Positions 9,047 through 17,212 of a stretch of DNA of 64,000 nt are shown piece after piece; position 1 is the stretch's first letter; each line of letters begins with the position of its first letter. The stretch spans positions 124,001-188,000 of the forward strand of contig NZ_FOFG01000004.1 of the NCBI RefSeq assembly GCF_900110915.1, given 5' to 3'. This DNA is from Faunimonas pinastri (GTDB lineage Bacteria > Pseudomonadota > Alphaproteobacteria > Rhizobiales > Afifellaceae). The notes beneath the pieces are model-generated. The model had not been told where the DNA came from. It did no database searches and saw only the letters and a list, made by a program, of their open reading frames with translations. A program made the translations under genes and the position numbers.

Positions 9047-9085
9047 AGCCTCGCGGCGAGTTTGACGGCTGCCCGCCGCGAGGCT
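9047..9085. repeat. Perfect 12-base inverted repeat
   Basis: Arms AGCCTCGCGGCG (9047-9058) and CGCCGCGAGGCT (9074-9085) are exact reverse complements separated by 15 bases. No T run follows on the plus strand, so it is not a standard intrinsic terminator. It could be an operator, an mRNA stability hairpin, or a weak terminator for the small gene ending at 8950. Confidence 0.7.
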
Positions 9086-9195
9086 GCGGCCAGCGTCAGC
9101 CGGGTATTACTCCCGGCGGTAGGATCCGCGATCCCCTACCACATTCTCGTTATACGAGATCTACGCCTTAAGAATTCTCTTCTTGGTTGTTCATT

Positions 9196-9224
9196 GGGCT
9201 ATGAGAGGTCCCGGCTGGCTCGCG
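9196..9224 (+). promoter_or_regulatory. Leader element, copy 1
   Basis: GGGCTATGAGAG (9196-9207), then after five bases GGCTGGCTCGCG (9213-9224). The same two blocks, in the same order and near-identical spacing, occur upstream of the second RTX gene. The element starts 143 bases before the ATG here and 145 bases before it there. Conservation of both sequence and distance suggests a shared promoter, operator or mRNA leader. Confidence 0.6.
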
Positions 9225-9338
9225 TTGTCGGGATCCGCCGATCACCCCGCTCATGCCCCAGAGGCGAGCGACCGGATTGGTTGGTGGGCGACGGAACGCA
9301 CGGCTTGGAGCGACACGCCTTTTGGAGGCAGAACACAG

Positions 9339-10487
9339 ATGCCCACTACGATCACTGGAACGACTGGCGCCGACACGATCAATGCATCCACGGCTGATGT
9401 CAGCAACCCGACGATTTACGGCCTGCAGGGTGACGACAGCATCCTCGGCAGCAGCACGAGCGCCTCGCTGATCTACGGCAACCAGGGTGACGACATCATC
9501 TATGGGTCGGGAACCGGCACCGGCACCGCCTCCGGCGCCGATCTGTACCAGGACACGCTCTATGGCGGCCAGGGCAACGATTCGATCTTCTCGATGTCGT
9601 CGGGCGCTCAGATCTACGGCAACATGGGTGACGATTCGATCGTCTCCGGCGGCGGCCGGGCGACGATCTTCGGCGGCCAGGGCGACGACACGATCGACCT
9701 CTCCGGCCCCACGGGGGTGACGGGCGTCGGCAACAACACCGTTTACGGGGGCATGGGCGACGACATCATCTATGGCGTCAGCTCCGACATGATCTACGGC
9801 AACCAGGGCGATGACAGCATCACGTCCGGCGCCTCCTCCACCGTCTATGGCGGGCAGGGCTCCGACACCGTGATCGCAGCCGGCGGCAGCAACGAGATCT
9901 ACGGCAACCTGGGCAATGACCTCGTCACGGTCGCCGGTGACAGCAACACCGTCTTCGGCGGCCAGGGCAACGACCGCGTGGTCGTCACCGGCGGCACCAC
10001 CGACGTGATCTACGGAAATCTCGGCAACGACGCGATCGACCTCGGCGGGTCCGGCGGCGACGCCACCGTCTATGGCGGCCAGGGTGCCGACACCATTCTC
10101 GGCGGCGCCGACACCGACTTCATCTACGGAAATCTCGGCAACGACCTCTTCGACCTCGGCGCCGGCGGCACAACCGGTGTGACCGTGGCCGACTTCGTCA
10201 GCGGCGAGGACCAGATCGCGGTCGGTGCCGTTGCCGGAACGGCGACGAACTTCACGTCGGCCACCACGACCGGCGGCCTGACGGCGGCTCAGACCGCGGC
10301 GGCGTCCCTGTTCGGCACCGACACCGGTCTGGAATACGTCTTCGTCTCCTCCTCCGATGGCGGCTACCTCTTCGACGGCGGCGCGGACACCTACGCCGTG
10401 CTCAGCAACACGAGCAGCATGGCCTACAACGACATCGTCGCTTCCTCGGGCGCCGGCCTCACGGCGGGCGCTGGCCCCACCACCTGA
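9339..10487 (+). CDS. RTX-type beta-roll calcium-binding protein, short paralog
   Basis: A 382-residue protein built almost entirely of glycine-aspartate repeats alternating YGNxGDD and YGGQGDD (for example IYGNQGDDIIYGS and LYGGQGNDSIFS), spaced about 18-24 residues, ending in a non-repetitive block with VTVADFVSGEDQIAV and EYVFVSSSDGGYLFDGG. There is no N-terminal signal peptide, as expected for type I secretion with a C-terminal signal; no exporter is in the window. The ATG is fixed by GGAGG ten bases upstream. Likely an extracellular, calcium-dependent surface or biofilm protein. A strong terminator follows. Confidence 0.88.
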   Translation: MPTTITGTTGADTINASTADVSNPTIYGLQGDDSILGSSTSASLIYGNQGDDIIYGSGTGTGTASGADLYQDTLYGGQGNDSIFSMSSGAQIYGNMGDDSIVSGGGRATIFGGQGDDTIDLSGPTGVTGVGNNTVYGGMGDDIIYGVSSDMIYGNQGDDSITSGASSTVYGGQGSDTVIAAGGSNEIYGNLGNDLVTVAGDSNTVFGGQGNDRVVVTGGTTDVIYGNLGNDAIDLGGSGGDATVYGGQGADTILGGADTDFIYGNLGNDLFDLGAGGTTGVTVADFVSGEDQIAVGAVAGTATNFTSATTTGGLTAAQTAAASLFGTDTGLEYVFVSSSDGGYLFDGGADTYAVLSNTSSMAYNDIVASSGAGLTAGAGPTT

Positions 10488-10512
10488 TCGAAGCCGGACG
10501 GCAACCACAACG

Positions 10513-10540
10513 AGAGCCGCCCTTCGGGGCGGCTCTTTTT
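10513..10540 (+). terminator. Intrinsic terminator after the first RTX gene
   Basis: A perfect 10-base stem, AGAGCCGCCC (10513-10522) with GGGCGGCTCT (10527-10536), closed by a TTCG tetraloop and followed by a T run to 10540. It starts 25 bases after the stop codon. Confidence 0.93.
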
Positions 10541-10722
10541 CGTTTTCGCCTTCGCCTTCGCGTGAACCGGGCGGTGTCCCGCGCCGCCCCTCTCCCGGGC
10601 GGCACGCATCGAGGATGGGCGCGCGTCCGATCTACCACTATCGGCACCACGGCTTCTTGAGCATTCGCAACCAATAGGTGTAAGTTCCTTTTCCGCATCC
10701 GACGACGGGGTGGAAGGAAGCC

Positions 10723-11160
10723 ATGCCGGAACTGCGCGAAGATCCCGAGGAAACCCGGATCGAGGCCTATGTGGCCGAACAGATTCGCACCCGGCGCAAG
10801 CTCGCGGGGCTCAACCAGACCGAGCTGGCGCGCGCCCTCGGCATCTCCTTCCAGATGATCGGCAAATACGAGAACGCCGCGAATCGGCTGACCGTCGGCC
10901 GCCTCTGCCGGATCGCGCGGGTGCTCGGCATATCGGTGGAGGAACTCCTGCCCCCGGATGCGATCGCCAGGTCTGCGGCCTCCCCGCCCCTCCCGCTCGG
11001 TCAGATGGAATCGGGCGAGTCTTTGCCGCCCGACGGTCCGGGCCTTCGCGACATGCTGGAGAAGGTCGAGCTCGTGCAGAAGTTCTCCGCGATCGACAGC
11101 GCGCGCGCCCGCCGCTTGCTGATCAGCGTTGCCGAAACCTTCGGCCCCTCCACCGAGTGA
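10723..11160 (+). CDS. XRE-family transcriptional regulator
   Basis: A 145-residue protein. Residues about 15-75 form a helix-turn-helix of the Cro/C1 type (QIRTRRKLAGLNQTELARAL, then GISFQMIGKYENAANRL), and a C-terminal helix (LRDMLEKVELVQKFSAIDSA) may dimerise. GGAAGG precedes the ATG. It has its own promoter space between two RTX-protein genes that share a leader element, so local control of them is plausible. Size and layout recall rhizobial PraR/SinR-like biofilm regulators, but that link is inference only. Confidence 0.92.
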   Translation: MPELREDPEETRIEAYVAEQIRTRRKLAGLNQTELARALGISFQMIGKYENAANRLTVGRLCRIARVLGISVEELLPPDAIARSAASPPLPLGQMESGESLPPDGPGLRDMLEKVELVQKFSAIDSARARRLLISVAETFGPSTE

Positions 11161-11272
11161 GGTACGCGCTCCCCGATAGGTGGCGGCGAGAACCTTGGAT
11201 GTTGCCGAAATACTACCGGAGCGTCAGCTAATCGTATTTTCTCCCTTGTAGGTTGTACTTCTTTCGGGTTCC

Positions 11273-11300
11273 GGGCTATGAGAGTCGCGGCTGGCTCGCG
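11273..11300 (+). promoter_or_regulatory. Leader element, copy 2
   Basis: GGGCTATGAGAG (11273-11284) and GGCTGGCTCGCG (11289-11300), separated by four bases, repeat the element found upstream of the first RTX gene. The sequence around the ribosome-binding site is also similar (TGGAGGCAG in both). Confidence 0.6.
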
Positions 11301-11417
11301 TGTTGTCGACGTTCCCGGTGATCAGCTGGAGCCGTCCTTATCCGAAAGGAGGGGGCGGGCAGGACGGCGACACGCACTCGGCCTGAGACTCTTCGAAGCC
11401 TCTGGAGGCAGGTCTAA

Positions 11418-14234
11418 ATGGCGACTGATTTCATCTACGGTTCGGACTCGGACGACGACACCATCTACGGTGGTGAAGGTTCGCAGACGATCATCACGGA
11501 TAACGATTCCGACTATACGATCTACGGCAACCAGGGCGACGACACCGTCGAACTGCGCGGCAGCGGCACCAGCACCGTCTATGGCGGCCAGGGCGATGAC
11601 CTCGTGACGGCCGATCAGGCCGGCCAGGCGCTCGTCTACGGCAACAAGGGCGACGACACGGTCGACCTGCGCGGCTCCTACGGCAGCGGCACCGTCTACG
11701 GCGGCCAGGGCGACGACCTGATCTACGGCGGCGACACGAGCAACATCCTCGTCGGCGGCCGTGACAACGACACGATCTACGGCGGCTCTTCCGCTGGCGA
11801 CCAGATCATCTATGGCAACCAGGGCGACGACGTCCTCTTCGCCATCGGCGACGGCAGCGCCACGCTTTACGGCGGCCAGGGCGCGGACAGCATCTCCGTC
11901 ATCAGCGGTGAAGCTGCGCTGGTCTACGGCAACAAGGGTGACGATACGATCGTCCTCGGCGCTGACGTCGAAGACGGTTCCACCGTCTATGGCGGCCAGG
12001 GTGACGACAACATCACCGGCTCGGTGAACGACGAGACATTCTACGGCAACATCGGCGATGACGTGATCGTCACCGGTGGTGGCGACGACCTCGTCTACGG
12101 CAACCAGGGCGATGACTCGATCTCCGTCACCGGCACCGGCGACGTCACGGCCTATGGCGGCCAGGGCGCGGACAGCATCGTTGCGACGGGCGCCATTGGC
12201 GACATGCTCGTCTACGGCAACCTCGGCGACGATCTCGTCGATCTCTCCGGCTCGACCGGCGACGCGACCGTTTACGGCGGCCAGGGCGACGACGTGATCT
12301 ACGGCAGCGTCGGCAACAACACGCTGGTCGGCGGCCTCGGCGACGACGTCATCTACGCCACGACCTCGGCTGCTACCGGCTCGCTCATCAATGGCAACTT
12401 CGTGGCCGGCTCCTCTGCGCTGATCTACGGCAACGAGGGTGACGACGCGATCTTCGTCGCGGCGGCAGGCGATGCGTCGGGTTCCGCGACCGTCTACGGC
12501 GGCCAGGGGGCAGACAGCATCACGGTTGACGGCGACGCTACCGTCTATGGTGGCGAAGGCGACGACCAGATCGCTGTGACCGCGGTAACTTCCGCGCTGG
12601 TCTACGGCAACGAAGGCGACGACGCGATCGCGGTTTCCGGCGACGGAGTCGCAAGCGTCTATGGTGGCCAGGGCGATGACGCGATCAACCTGAGCACGTT
12701 TACTGGCAGCTCGACGGTTCTCGGCGGCTACGGCAACGATGCGATCACTGTAAACGCGGCTGACGGCGAAACGGCCCTCATCTACGGCAACCAGGGCGAC
12801 GACTTCGTCTCCGTGACGGGTGCCGGCGATGCGACGGTCTTCGGCGGCCAGGGCAACGACGCGATCAACGCGAGTGGTTCCTCGGGTTCCGTGACCCTTG
12901 ACGGCGGCGTCGGCGACGACACCATCCTCGGCTCGACCGGTGGCAACAGCCTCCTCATCGGCGGCGCAGGTAACGACAGCGTCGTTGCCAATGGCACCAA
13001 TGACACCCTCGTGGCTGCGGCTGGCGATTTCGACACGCTGGTGAGCTCTGCTGGCGGGTCGATTTTCGACCTCACGTCCGGCGGTGACTTCACCAACACG
13101 CTGATCTACGGCACGACGGCTGCTGAAGGTGTCGCGGGCGATGTCATCTATGCTGCCAGCGATGTCACCATCGGCAACAATGACGTATTCGACGTTCGCA
13201 CGATCGACGTAGCTAGCGGCGGCAATCTGGATGCGTCGGCGGTCACGGCGATCTACGGCCTGAACATCTCAGCTCAGGACCTGTCCGACAACGTTTTCGG
13301 TGTGGCGAACTCCGCCGTCACGATCACCAGCGGTGCTGGCGATGACACCATCACGGGCGGCAACGGCAACGATCTCCTCATTGGTGGTGCCGGTGCTAAC
13401 CTGATCTACGGCGGTTTGGGCGACGACACGATCACCAGCTCGGGTGACAACAGCCTGCTCTACGGCAACGAAGGTAACGACAACATCACCGCTGACGGTG
13501 CCAACAGCACGGTTTACGGCGGCGCCGGTGACGACACCATCACCAGCACGGGCGACAACAGCGTCTTGTTCGGTGAAACGGGTAACGACGTCCTTGTCAG
13601 CTCGGGCGATAACAGCCAGATCTCCGGCAACGAAGGTGACGACAACATCACCGCCGACGGTGCCAACAGCACTGTTTACGGCGGCACCGGTGATGACACC
13701 ATCGTCAGCTCGGGTGACAACAGCCTGCTCTACGGCAACGAAGGTGACGACAACATCACCGCTACCGGTGCCAACAGCACTGTTAATGGCGGTGCAGGCG
13801 ACGACACCATTACCAGCACGGGCGGCAGCAGCCTCCTGATCGGTGGCGATGGTGCTGATACCTTCGTCGTCGGCAACAGCGGCACTGCGGGGACGGCGGA
13901 CACGATCGCCGACTTCACGTCTGCTGATGATGACGCGATTGCTCTGATCGGCGGCGTGGCTGGAACGGCTGACAACTACTACGAGATCACTCTCGGGAAG
14001 GGTCAGACCGGCTTCGACGCAGCACTCGAAGCTGCGACCACGGAGTTCAACAGCACCTCCCCCGGCGCAAACGCTCACGACTATGTCTTCGTGACCGATG
14101 GCACGGATGGCTATCTGTTCGCCGACTTGGACAACAGCGGCACGGCCGACGTGGCGATTACCCTGACGGGCGTCAGTTCGACCGACGACTTCAATTACAC
14201 GGACATCGTCAGCAACCCTGACACCGTCGCGTAA
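11418..14234 (+). CDS. Large RTX-type beta-roll calcium-binding protein
   Basis: A 938-residue protein, start fixed by GGAGG at 11404-11408. Residues about 1-530 alternate YGNxGDD and YGGQGDD turns, as in the 382-residue paralog. About 530-650 is a less repetitive interlude (DVIYAASDVTIGNNDVFDV), then come seven near-identical 18-residue turns, and the end (TIADFTSADDDAIAL, YVFVTDGTDGYLFADLDNSG) resembles the paralog's C-terminus. There is no Sec signal; type I export is expected. Likely a calcium-stabilised surface or biofilm protein. Codon use in the 13.3-13.8 kb repeats is more AT-rich than in neighbouring genes, and the near-identity of units suggests recent duplication. Confidence 0.9.
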   Translation: MATDFIYGSDSDDDTIYGGEGSQTIITDNDSDYTIYGNQGDDTVELRGSGTSTVYGGQGDDLVTADQAGQALVYGNKGDDTVDLRGSYGSGTVYGGQGDDLIYGGDTSNILVGGRDNDTIYGGSSAGDQIIYGNQGDDVLFAIGDGSATLYGGQGADSISVISGEAALVYGNKGDDTIVLGADVEDGSTVYGGQGDDNITGSVNDETFYGNIGDDVIVTGGGDDLVYGNQGDDSISVTGTGDVTAYGGQGADSIVATGAIGDMLVYGNLGDDLVDLSGSTGDATVYGGQGDDVIYGSVGNNTLVGGLGDDVIYATTSAATGSLINGNFVAGSSALIYGNEGDDAIFVAAAGDASGSATVYGGQGADSITVDGDATVYGGEGDDQIAVTAVTSALVYGNEGDDAIAVSGDGVASVYGGQGDDAINLSTFTGSSTVLGGYGNDAITVNAADGETALIYGNQGDDFVSVTGAGDATVFGGQGNDAINASGSSGSVTLDGGVGDDTILGSTGGNSLLIGGAGNDSVVANGTNDTLVAAAGDFDTLVSSAGGSIFDLTSGGDFTNTLIYGTTAAEGVAGDVIYAASDVTIGNNDVFDVRTIDVASGGNLDASAVTAIYGLNISAQDLSDNVFGVANSAVTITSGAGDDTITGGNGNDLLIGGAGANLIYGGLGDDTITSSGDNSLLYGNEGNDNITADGANSTVYGGAGDDTITSTGDNSVLFGETGNDVLVSSGDNSQISGNEGDDNITADGANSTVYGGTGDDTIVSSGDNSLLYGNEGDDNITATGANSTVNGGAGDDTITSTGGSSLLIGGDGADTFVVGNSGTAGTADTIADFTSADDDAIALIGGVAGTADNYYEITLGKGQTGFDAALEAATTEFNSTSPGANAHDYVFVTDGTDGYLFADLDNSGTADVAITLTGVSSTDDFNYTDIVSNPDTVA
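13449..13826 (+). repeat. Seven tandem 54-base units inside the large RTX gene
   Basis: Each unit encodes 18 residues, that is two nonapeptide half-turns (for example NSLLYGNEGDDNITATGA). Units alternate between a YGNEGDDNIT type and a YGGAGDDTIT type, giving a 36-residue higher-order period; the third unit (SVLFGETGNDVLV) diverges. Nucleotide identity between units is high, pointing to recent duplication or gene conversion. Confidence 0.85.
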
Positions 14235-14262
14235 TCGACTGCCGTTAGCGTATCCAACAACG

Positions 14263-14288
14263 AGGCCGCCCTACGGGGCGGCCTTTTT
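14263..14288 (+). terminator. Intrinsic terminator after the second RTX gene
   Basis: AGGCCGCCC (14263-14271) pairs with GGGCGGCCT (14276-14284) around a TACG loop, followed by a run of T. It is the same design and almost the same sequence as the terminator after the first RTX gene. Confidence 0.92.
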
Positions 14289-14364
14289 CTTTTCGAATAC
14301 AGCGTCGTCTTTCACGCCCTGATTTCCTCTCACCCGCAGCTTTCGGCGGCCGGATGGCATCTCA

Positions 14365-14875
14365 CGGGAGCGATCACCATCACCGGCAGCCTCTGGTTCG
14401 AGCGGCCGGTGATGATCGGATCCGGCACGACACTGAAGGCCTGTCGCCTTGGTGCCCTGTCCTGTGTCGCGCCTCTCGCCATCCCCCTCCGGGCCGATAT
14501 CGCCGTTCGAGCGGCATCCCGCATCGGCCCGTCCCCGCACCCGACGGATCGGCTGACGACCAGCCCATTGCCTTACGACAACCTCTTCCCCGCTCACCTC
14601 CCCTGCGGTCCGCAAAACCGCTGGAACGAGATCGCGCCATTGAGATCGGCTACGAGGTCTGGATCGGCGCGGGAACCTTGGTCATGGCAGGCACGAAGAT
14701 CGGCCACGGCGCGGCGGTCGCCGCCCGGGCAGTCGTCGCCGGGATGTGGAGCCCTACGGGAGCGTCGGCGACGTGCCCGGCAGAACCATTCGCCGCCGCT
14801 CCGCGAGCGCCCATTGTGACTCGTCTGGTGGCGCTACGATTGGTCGGTCTGGCTCGCCAGAGTTAAACGCCGACC
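14365..14875 (+). pseudogene. Decayed CatB/Vat-type hexapeptide O-acetyltransferase
   Basis: Pieces of one left-handed-beta-helix acetyltransferase can be read in order only by changing frame. Frame 3 (14370-14638) gives LWFERPVMIGSGTTL and HPTDRLTTSPLPYDNLF. Frame 2 (14639-14745) gives IEIGYEVWIGAGTLVMAG and KIGHGAAVAARAVV. Frame 1 (from 14746) gives VEPYGSVGDVPGRTIRRR. Frame 3 again (from 14823) gives VWWRYDWSVWLA, matching the usual C-terminal Trp-Trp motif. At least three frameshifts separate them, and no functional start is visible. Such enzymes acetylate sugars of surface polysaccharides, so this is probably a relic of the same accessory region. Confidence 0.72.
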
Positions 14876-15746
14876 GAACGGATCGCTTTCGGAGATGCCC
14901 CTCGGCGCGTTCGCCGGAACGATTCGGAGCGGCGACCTCGCAACGCTCGACGCCCGAGGCAGATGCCGCGACCGGAGCGCGGGAACCGGATGCTCTCGCT
15001 GTAGCGGACGGGCGAAACCCTGCCCGACCTCGCGGCTGCCTGATCGTTCCACCTGGCAACGGGGGGAGCGATCCCCGCCGCCGATCGGACGAAGGCATTC
15101 CGGGCCAGATCCACCCGGCGGAGGTCACGAACATCGCGGCAGGCCGTGGAAGGGCAAAGCGCGATCAGGAACGCGACGCTTCATCCGCAAGGTGCAACCA
15201 CGTTCGCCGCCGTGTTTCGGTATCGGGAGCGGCGGTGGTCGATCTGGTCGATGCCCACGGAGCTCGATGCAGTGGTGAGGCGAAGACCTCGGTCGATGTC
15301 TCCTCCGCTCCGATTGAGCGGAAAGCGACCTCTGCGGAAAACAGTCCCCTCGGTCCAACGCGCCCAGCATGACTCCCGCGCTACGGCCCGGCCCGACTTC
15401 GAAAGCGTCGGCGGGAACACTCCGCTCGCGGTCTCGGACCCTCAAGGGAGGACGTCCTACCGGCCCGCCTGAACACCCGCCGGTCTTGCCCCGGCGATTC
15501 CAGCCACAGCTGATTCATCGACTGCCGAAACAGAAACAAGGCGCGGTATTTCCGCTGCACGAGGTCTCGGTCGCCGCTGATGGTCGATCAGCCGCGCAAA
15601 CCGCGTCTTGCGGGATCAGAATACCCAAGCCCGAAGGCTGGTGACCGCCAGAAGGCGGTAATCAATGCCGTGTATGGGGAAAATCATGATCGGTCTAGGA
15701 CCGTCATCTTGCCGTCAGCGGGAACGGCGTTACTCCAAAAGAGGAG
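14876..15746. other. Gene-poor stretch
   Basis: No reading frame here shows a family motif, a good ribosome-binding site or consistent coding character on either strand; the open frames are short and mutually overlapping. A small hairpin, ACCGCC-AGAA-GGCGGT, lies at 15644-15659. Following the acetyltransferase relic and ending at a tRNA gene, it looks like eroded accessory DNA. Confidence 0.5.
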
Positions 15747-15822
<76 letters not shown>

Positions 15823-16037
15823 GGCCCGAGGAGGTGTATAGCCAGCCAGCCTCGGCGGTGCAACCCCCCTTCTTCGGCTTTCCAGGAAAGTTGAAGTTAT
15901 CCACAGGACTGCGCTTTCCCCCTCCATCAAGGCTCGCCAGAACGAAAGCCCTTCACGCTCAATTCCCCGGAACTCCGCCGCTTTGCCGCGAGTTGCGCCT
16001 TTATGCCGGGTGATCGGCGACAGGATGGAGCAGGACG

Positions 16038-16547
16038 ATGGCGTCAGCGAAAGACAGACTTCTCCAGTGGCTTCGAGACGCGCATGCCATGGAGGAGCAG
16101 GCCGAGACGATGCTGAAGGCGCAGGCCTCGCGCATCGAGAATTATCCGGAGATCAAGGCCCGCATCGAGCAGCATATCGTTGAGACGCAGGGCCAGCAGA
16201 AGAAGCTGGAAAGCTGCATCACCCGGCTCGGCGGCAGCACGTCCTCGTTCAAGGATCTCGCCGGCAAGCTGATGGCCACCATGCAGGGCCTCGGCGGCGC
16301 CACGATGGGCGACGAGATCGTCAAGGGCGCGGTGATCAGCTACGCCTTCGAGAACCTCGAACAGGCAACCTATACCGGCCTGATCGGCGCGGCGGACTAT
16401 GTCGGCGACACCGAAACCAAGCGGATCTGCGAGGAAATCCTGCAGGAGGAAATCGCCATGGCGGACTTCCTGAAGCAGCATCTGCCGGGCACGGTCCAGC
16501 AATACCTCACCCGCGAGGAAACGCCGGACGTCATGTCCAAGCGTTGA
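16038..16547 (+). CDS. DUF892 ferritin-like protein (YciE/YciF type)
   Basis: A 169-residue all-helical protein with the four-helix-bundle pattern of the DUF892/YciF family: LLQWLRDAHAMEEQAETML at the start, IEQHIVETQGQQKKLE in helix 2, and EEILQEEIAMADFL near the end, with Glu/His residues positioned to bind a di-metal site. GGAG lies nine bases before the ATG. Family members are stress-induced and their exact chemistry is unclear. It stands alone and ends at a bidirectional terminator. Confidence 0.9.
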   Translation: MASAKDRLLQWLRDAHAMEEQAETMLKAQASRIENYPEIKARIEQHIVETQGQQKKLESCITRLGGSTSSFKDLAGKLMATMQGLGGATMGDEIVKGAVISYAFENLEQATYTGLIGAADYVGDTETKRICEEILQEEIAMADFLKQHLPGTVQQYLTREETPDVMSKR

Positions 16548-16581
16548 TCGTCCGCCGGGACGAACACCCGCCCGGAAACGC

Positions 16582-16606
16582 AAAGCCCCGCCATTGGCGG
16601 GGCTTT
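16582..16606. terminator. Bidirectional intrinsic terminator
   Basis: AAAGCCCCGCC (16582-16592) pairs exactly with GGCGGGGCTTT (16596-16606) around a three-base loop. T-rich ends on both strands let it serve the DUF892 gene (plus) and the convergent proline-rich gene (minus). Confidence 0.88.
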
Positions 16607-16631
16607 CTGTTTGATGAGCTTTCCCGGTCGC

Positions 16632-17030
16632 TCAGGGCGTCACGCGGCCATAGCCACGCCCCGGAATGAAGCAGGAGCTGCCCAGCGGCTGGGCGCGGTA
16701 CATCCCATACTGTCGCGAATGGCTGATCCGGCAGGTCGCGCCGAGCGGCGGCGGACCATAGGGGCGCGGGCCGTAGAAAGGCGGAGGTGGCGGCGGAGGC
16801 GCGCCCCACTCCGGCGGCGGGCCCCAATGAGGCGGCGGCGGAGGTGGCGGCGGACCCCATTCCGGAGGCGGTGGCGGACCATAATACTGCACCGGCAGGA
16901 GCGAACCTGCCGAAGGCGCCGAAACGCCGCCCAAAACGGGCTGCGCGCCGACGGATGCCGCGCCGGCGAAAGCTGCCGTCGAGCAGAACAGCGACAGGCC
17001 GACGCCCAGCGCTGCGAGGAGACGTTGCAT
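16632..17030 (-). CDS. Proline-rich secreted protein of unknown function
   Basis: A 132-residue product from the ATG preceded by GGAGGTCATCAA. Residues 1-23 are a signal peptide (MQRLLAALGVGLSLF, then AAFAGA). The mature part is a Pro/Gly/Trp-rich tract (PPPPPEWGPPPPPPP) followed by a short C-terminal region with two cysteines (ATCRISHS and SSCFIPGRG) that could form a disulfide. No catalytic motif is visible. Likely periplasmic or surface-associated; similar small Pro-rich exported proteins are common in this order. Confidence 0.78.
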   Translation of the reverse strand: MQRLLAALGVGLSLFCSTAAFAGAASVGAQPVLGGVSAPSAGSLLPVQYYGPPPPPEWGPPPPPPPPHWGPPPEWGAPPPPPPPFYGPRPYGPPPLGATCRISHSRQYGMYRAQPLGSSCFIPGRGYGRVTP

Positions 17031-17212
17031 TTGATGACCTCCAGAGCGCCGCCTACCCCCGGCGATGCGCTCGAAGCACTCTTGAGCCGGGATCATGGCA
17101 GGAAGAAGTCCTGAGATATCCGGTTACTTTCGGAACGCAGACATATACTTATCTCTCGCAAGACTTACAGTCAGGCTCCGATATCATCAGGTTCCCGAAG
17201 AGAGGATGGCGG

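Larger units (their letters stand above)
8951..9338. other. Intergenic region upstream of the first RTX gene
   Basis: A stretch of 388 bases without a convincing gene. It contains a perfect 12-base inverted repeat (9047-9058 with 9074-9085), a small CCGGG...CCCGG hairpin (9100-9116), the leader element shared with the second RTX gene (9196-9224), and a GGAGG ribosome-binding site at 9324-9328. Its role is probably promoter plus 5' untranslated region. Confidence 0.6.

Noticed and set aside
9339-14234. Regular DNA repeats that could be taken for a CRISPR array
   Set aside because: The repeats are in-frame codons for beta-roll turns, with spacing in multiples of nine residues, degenerate third positions and no unique spacers or cas genes.
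15897-15905. A perfect DnaA-box sequence TTATCCACA
   Set aside because: A single 9-base match with no neighbouring boxes, AT-rich unwinding region or origin genes is not enough to call an origin.
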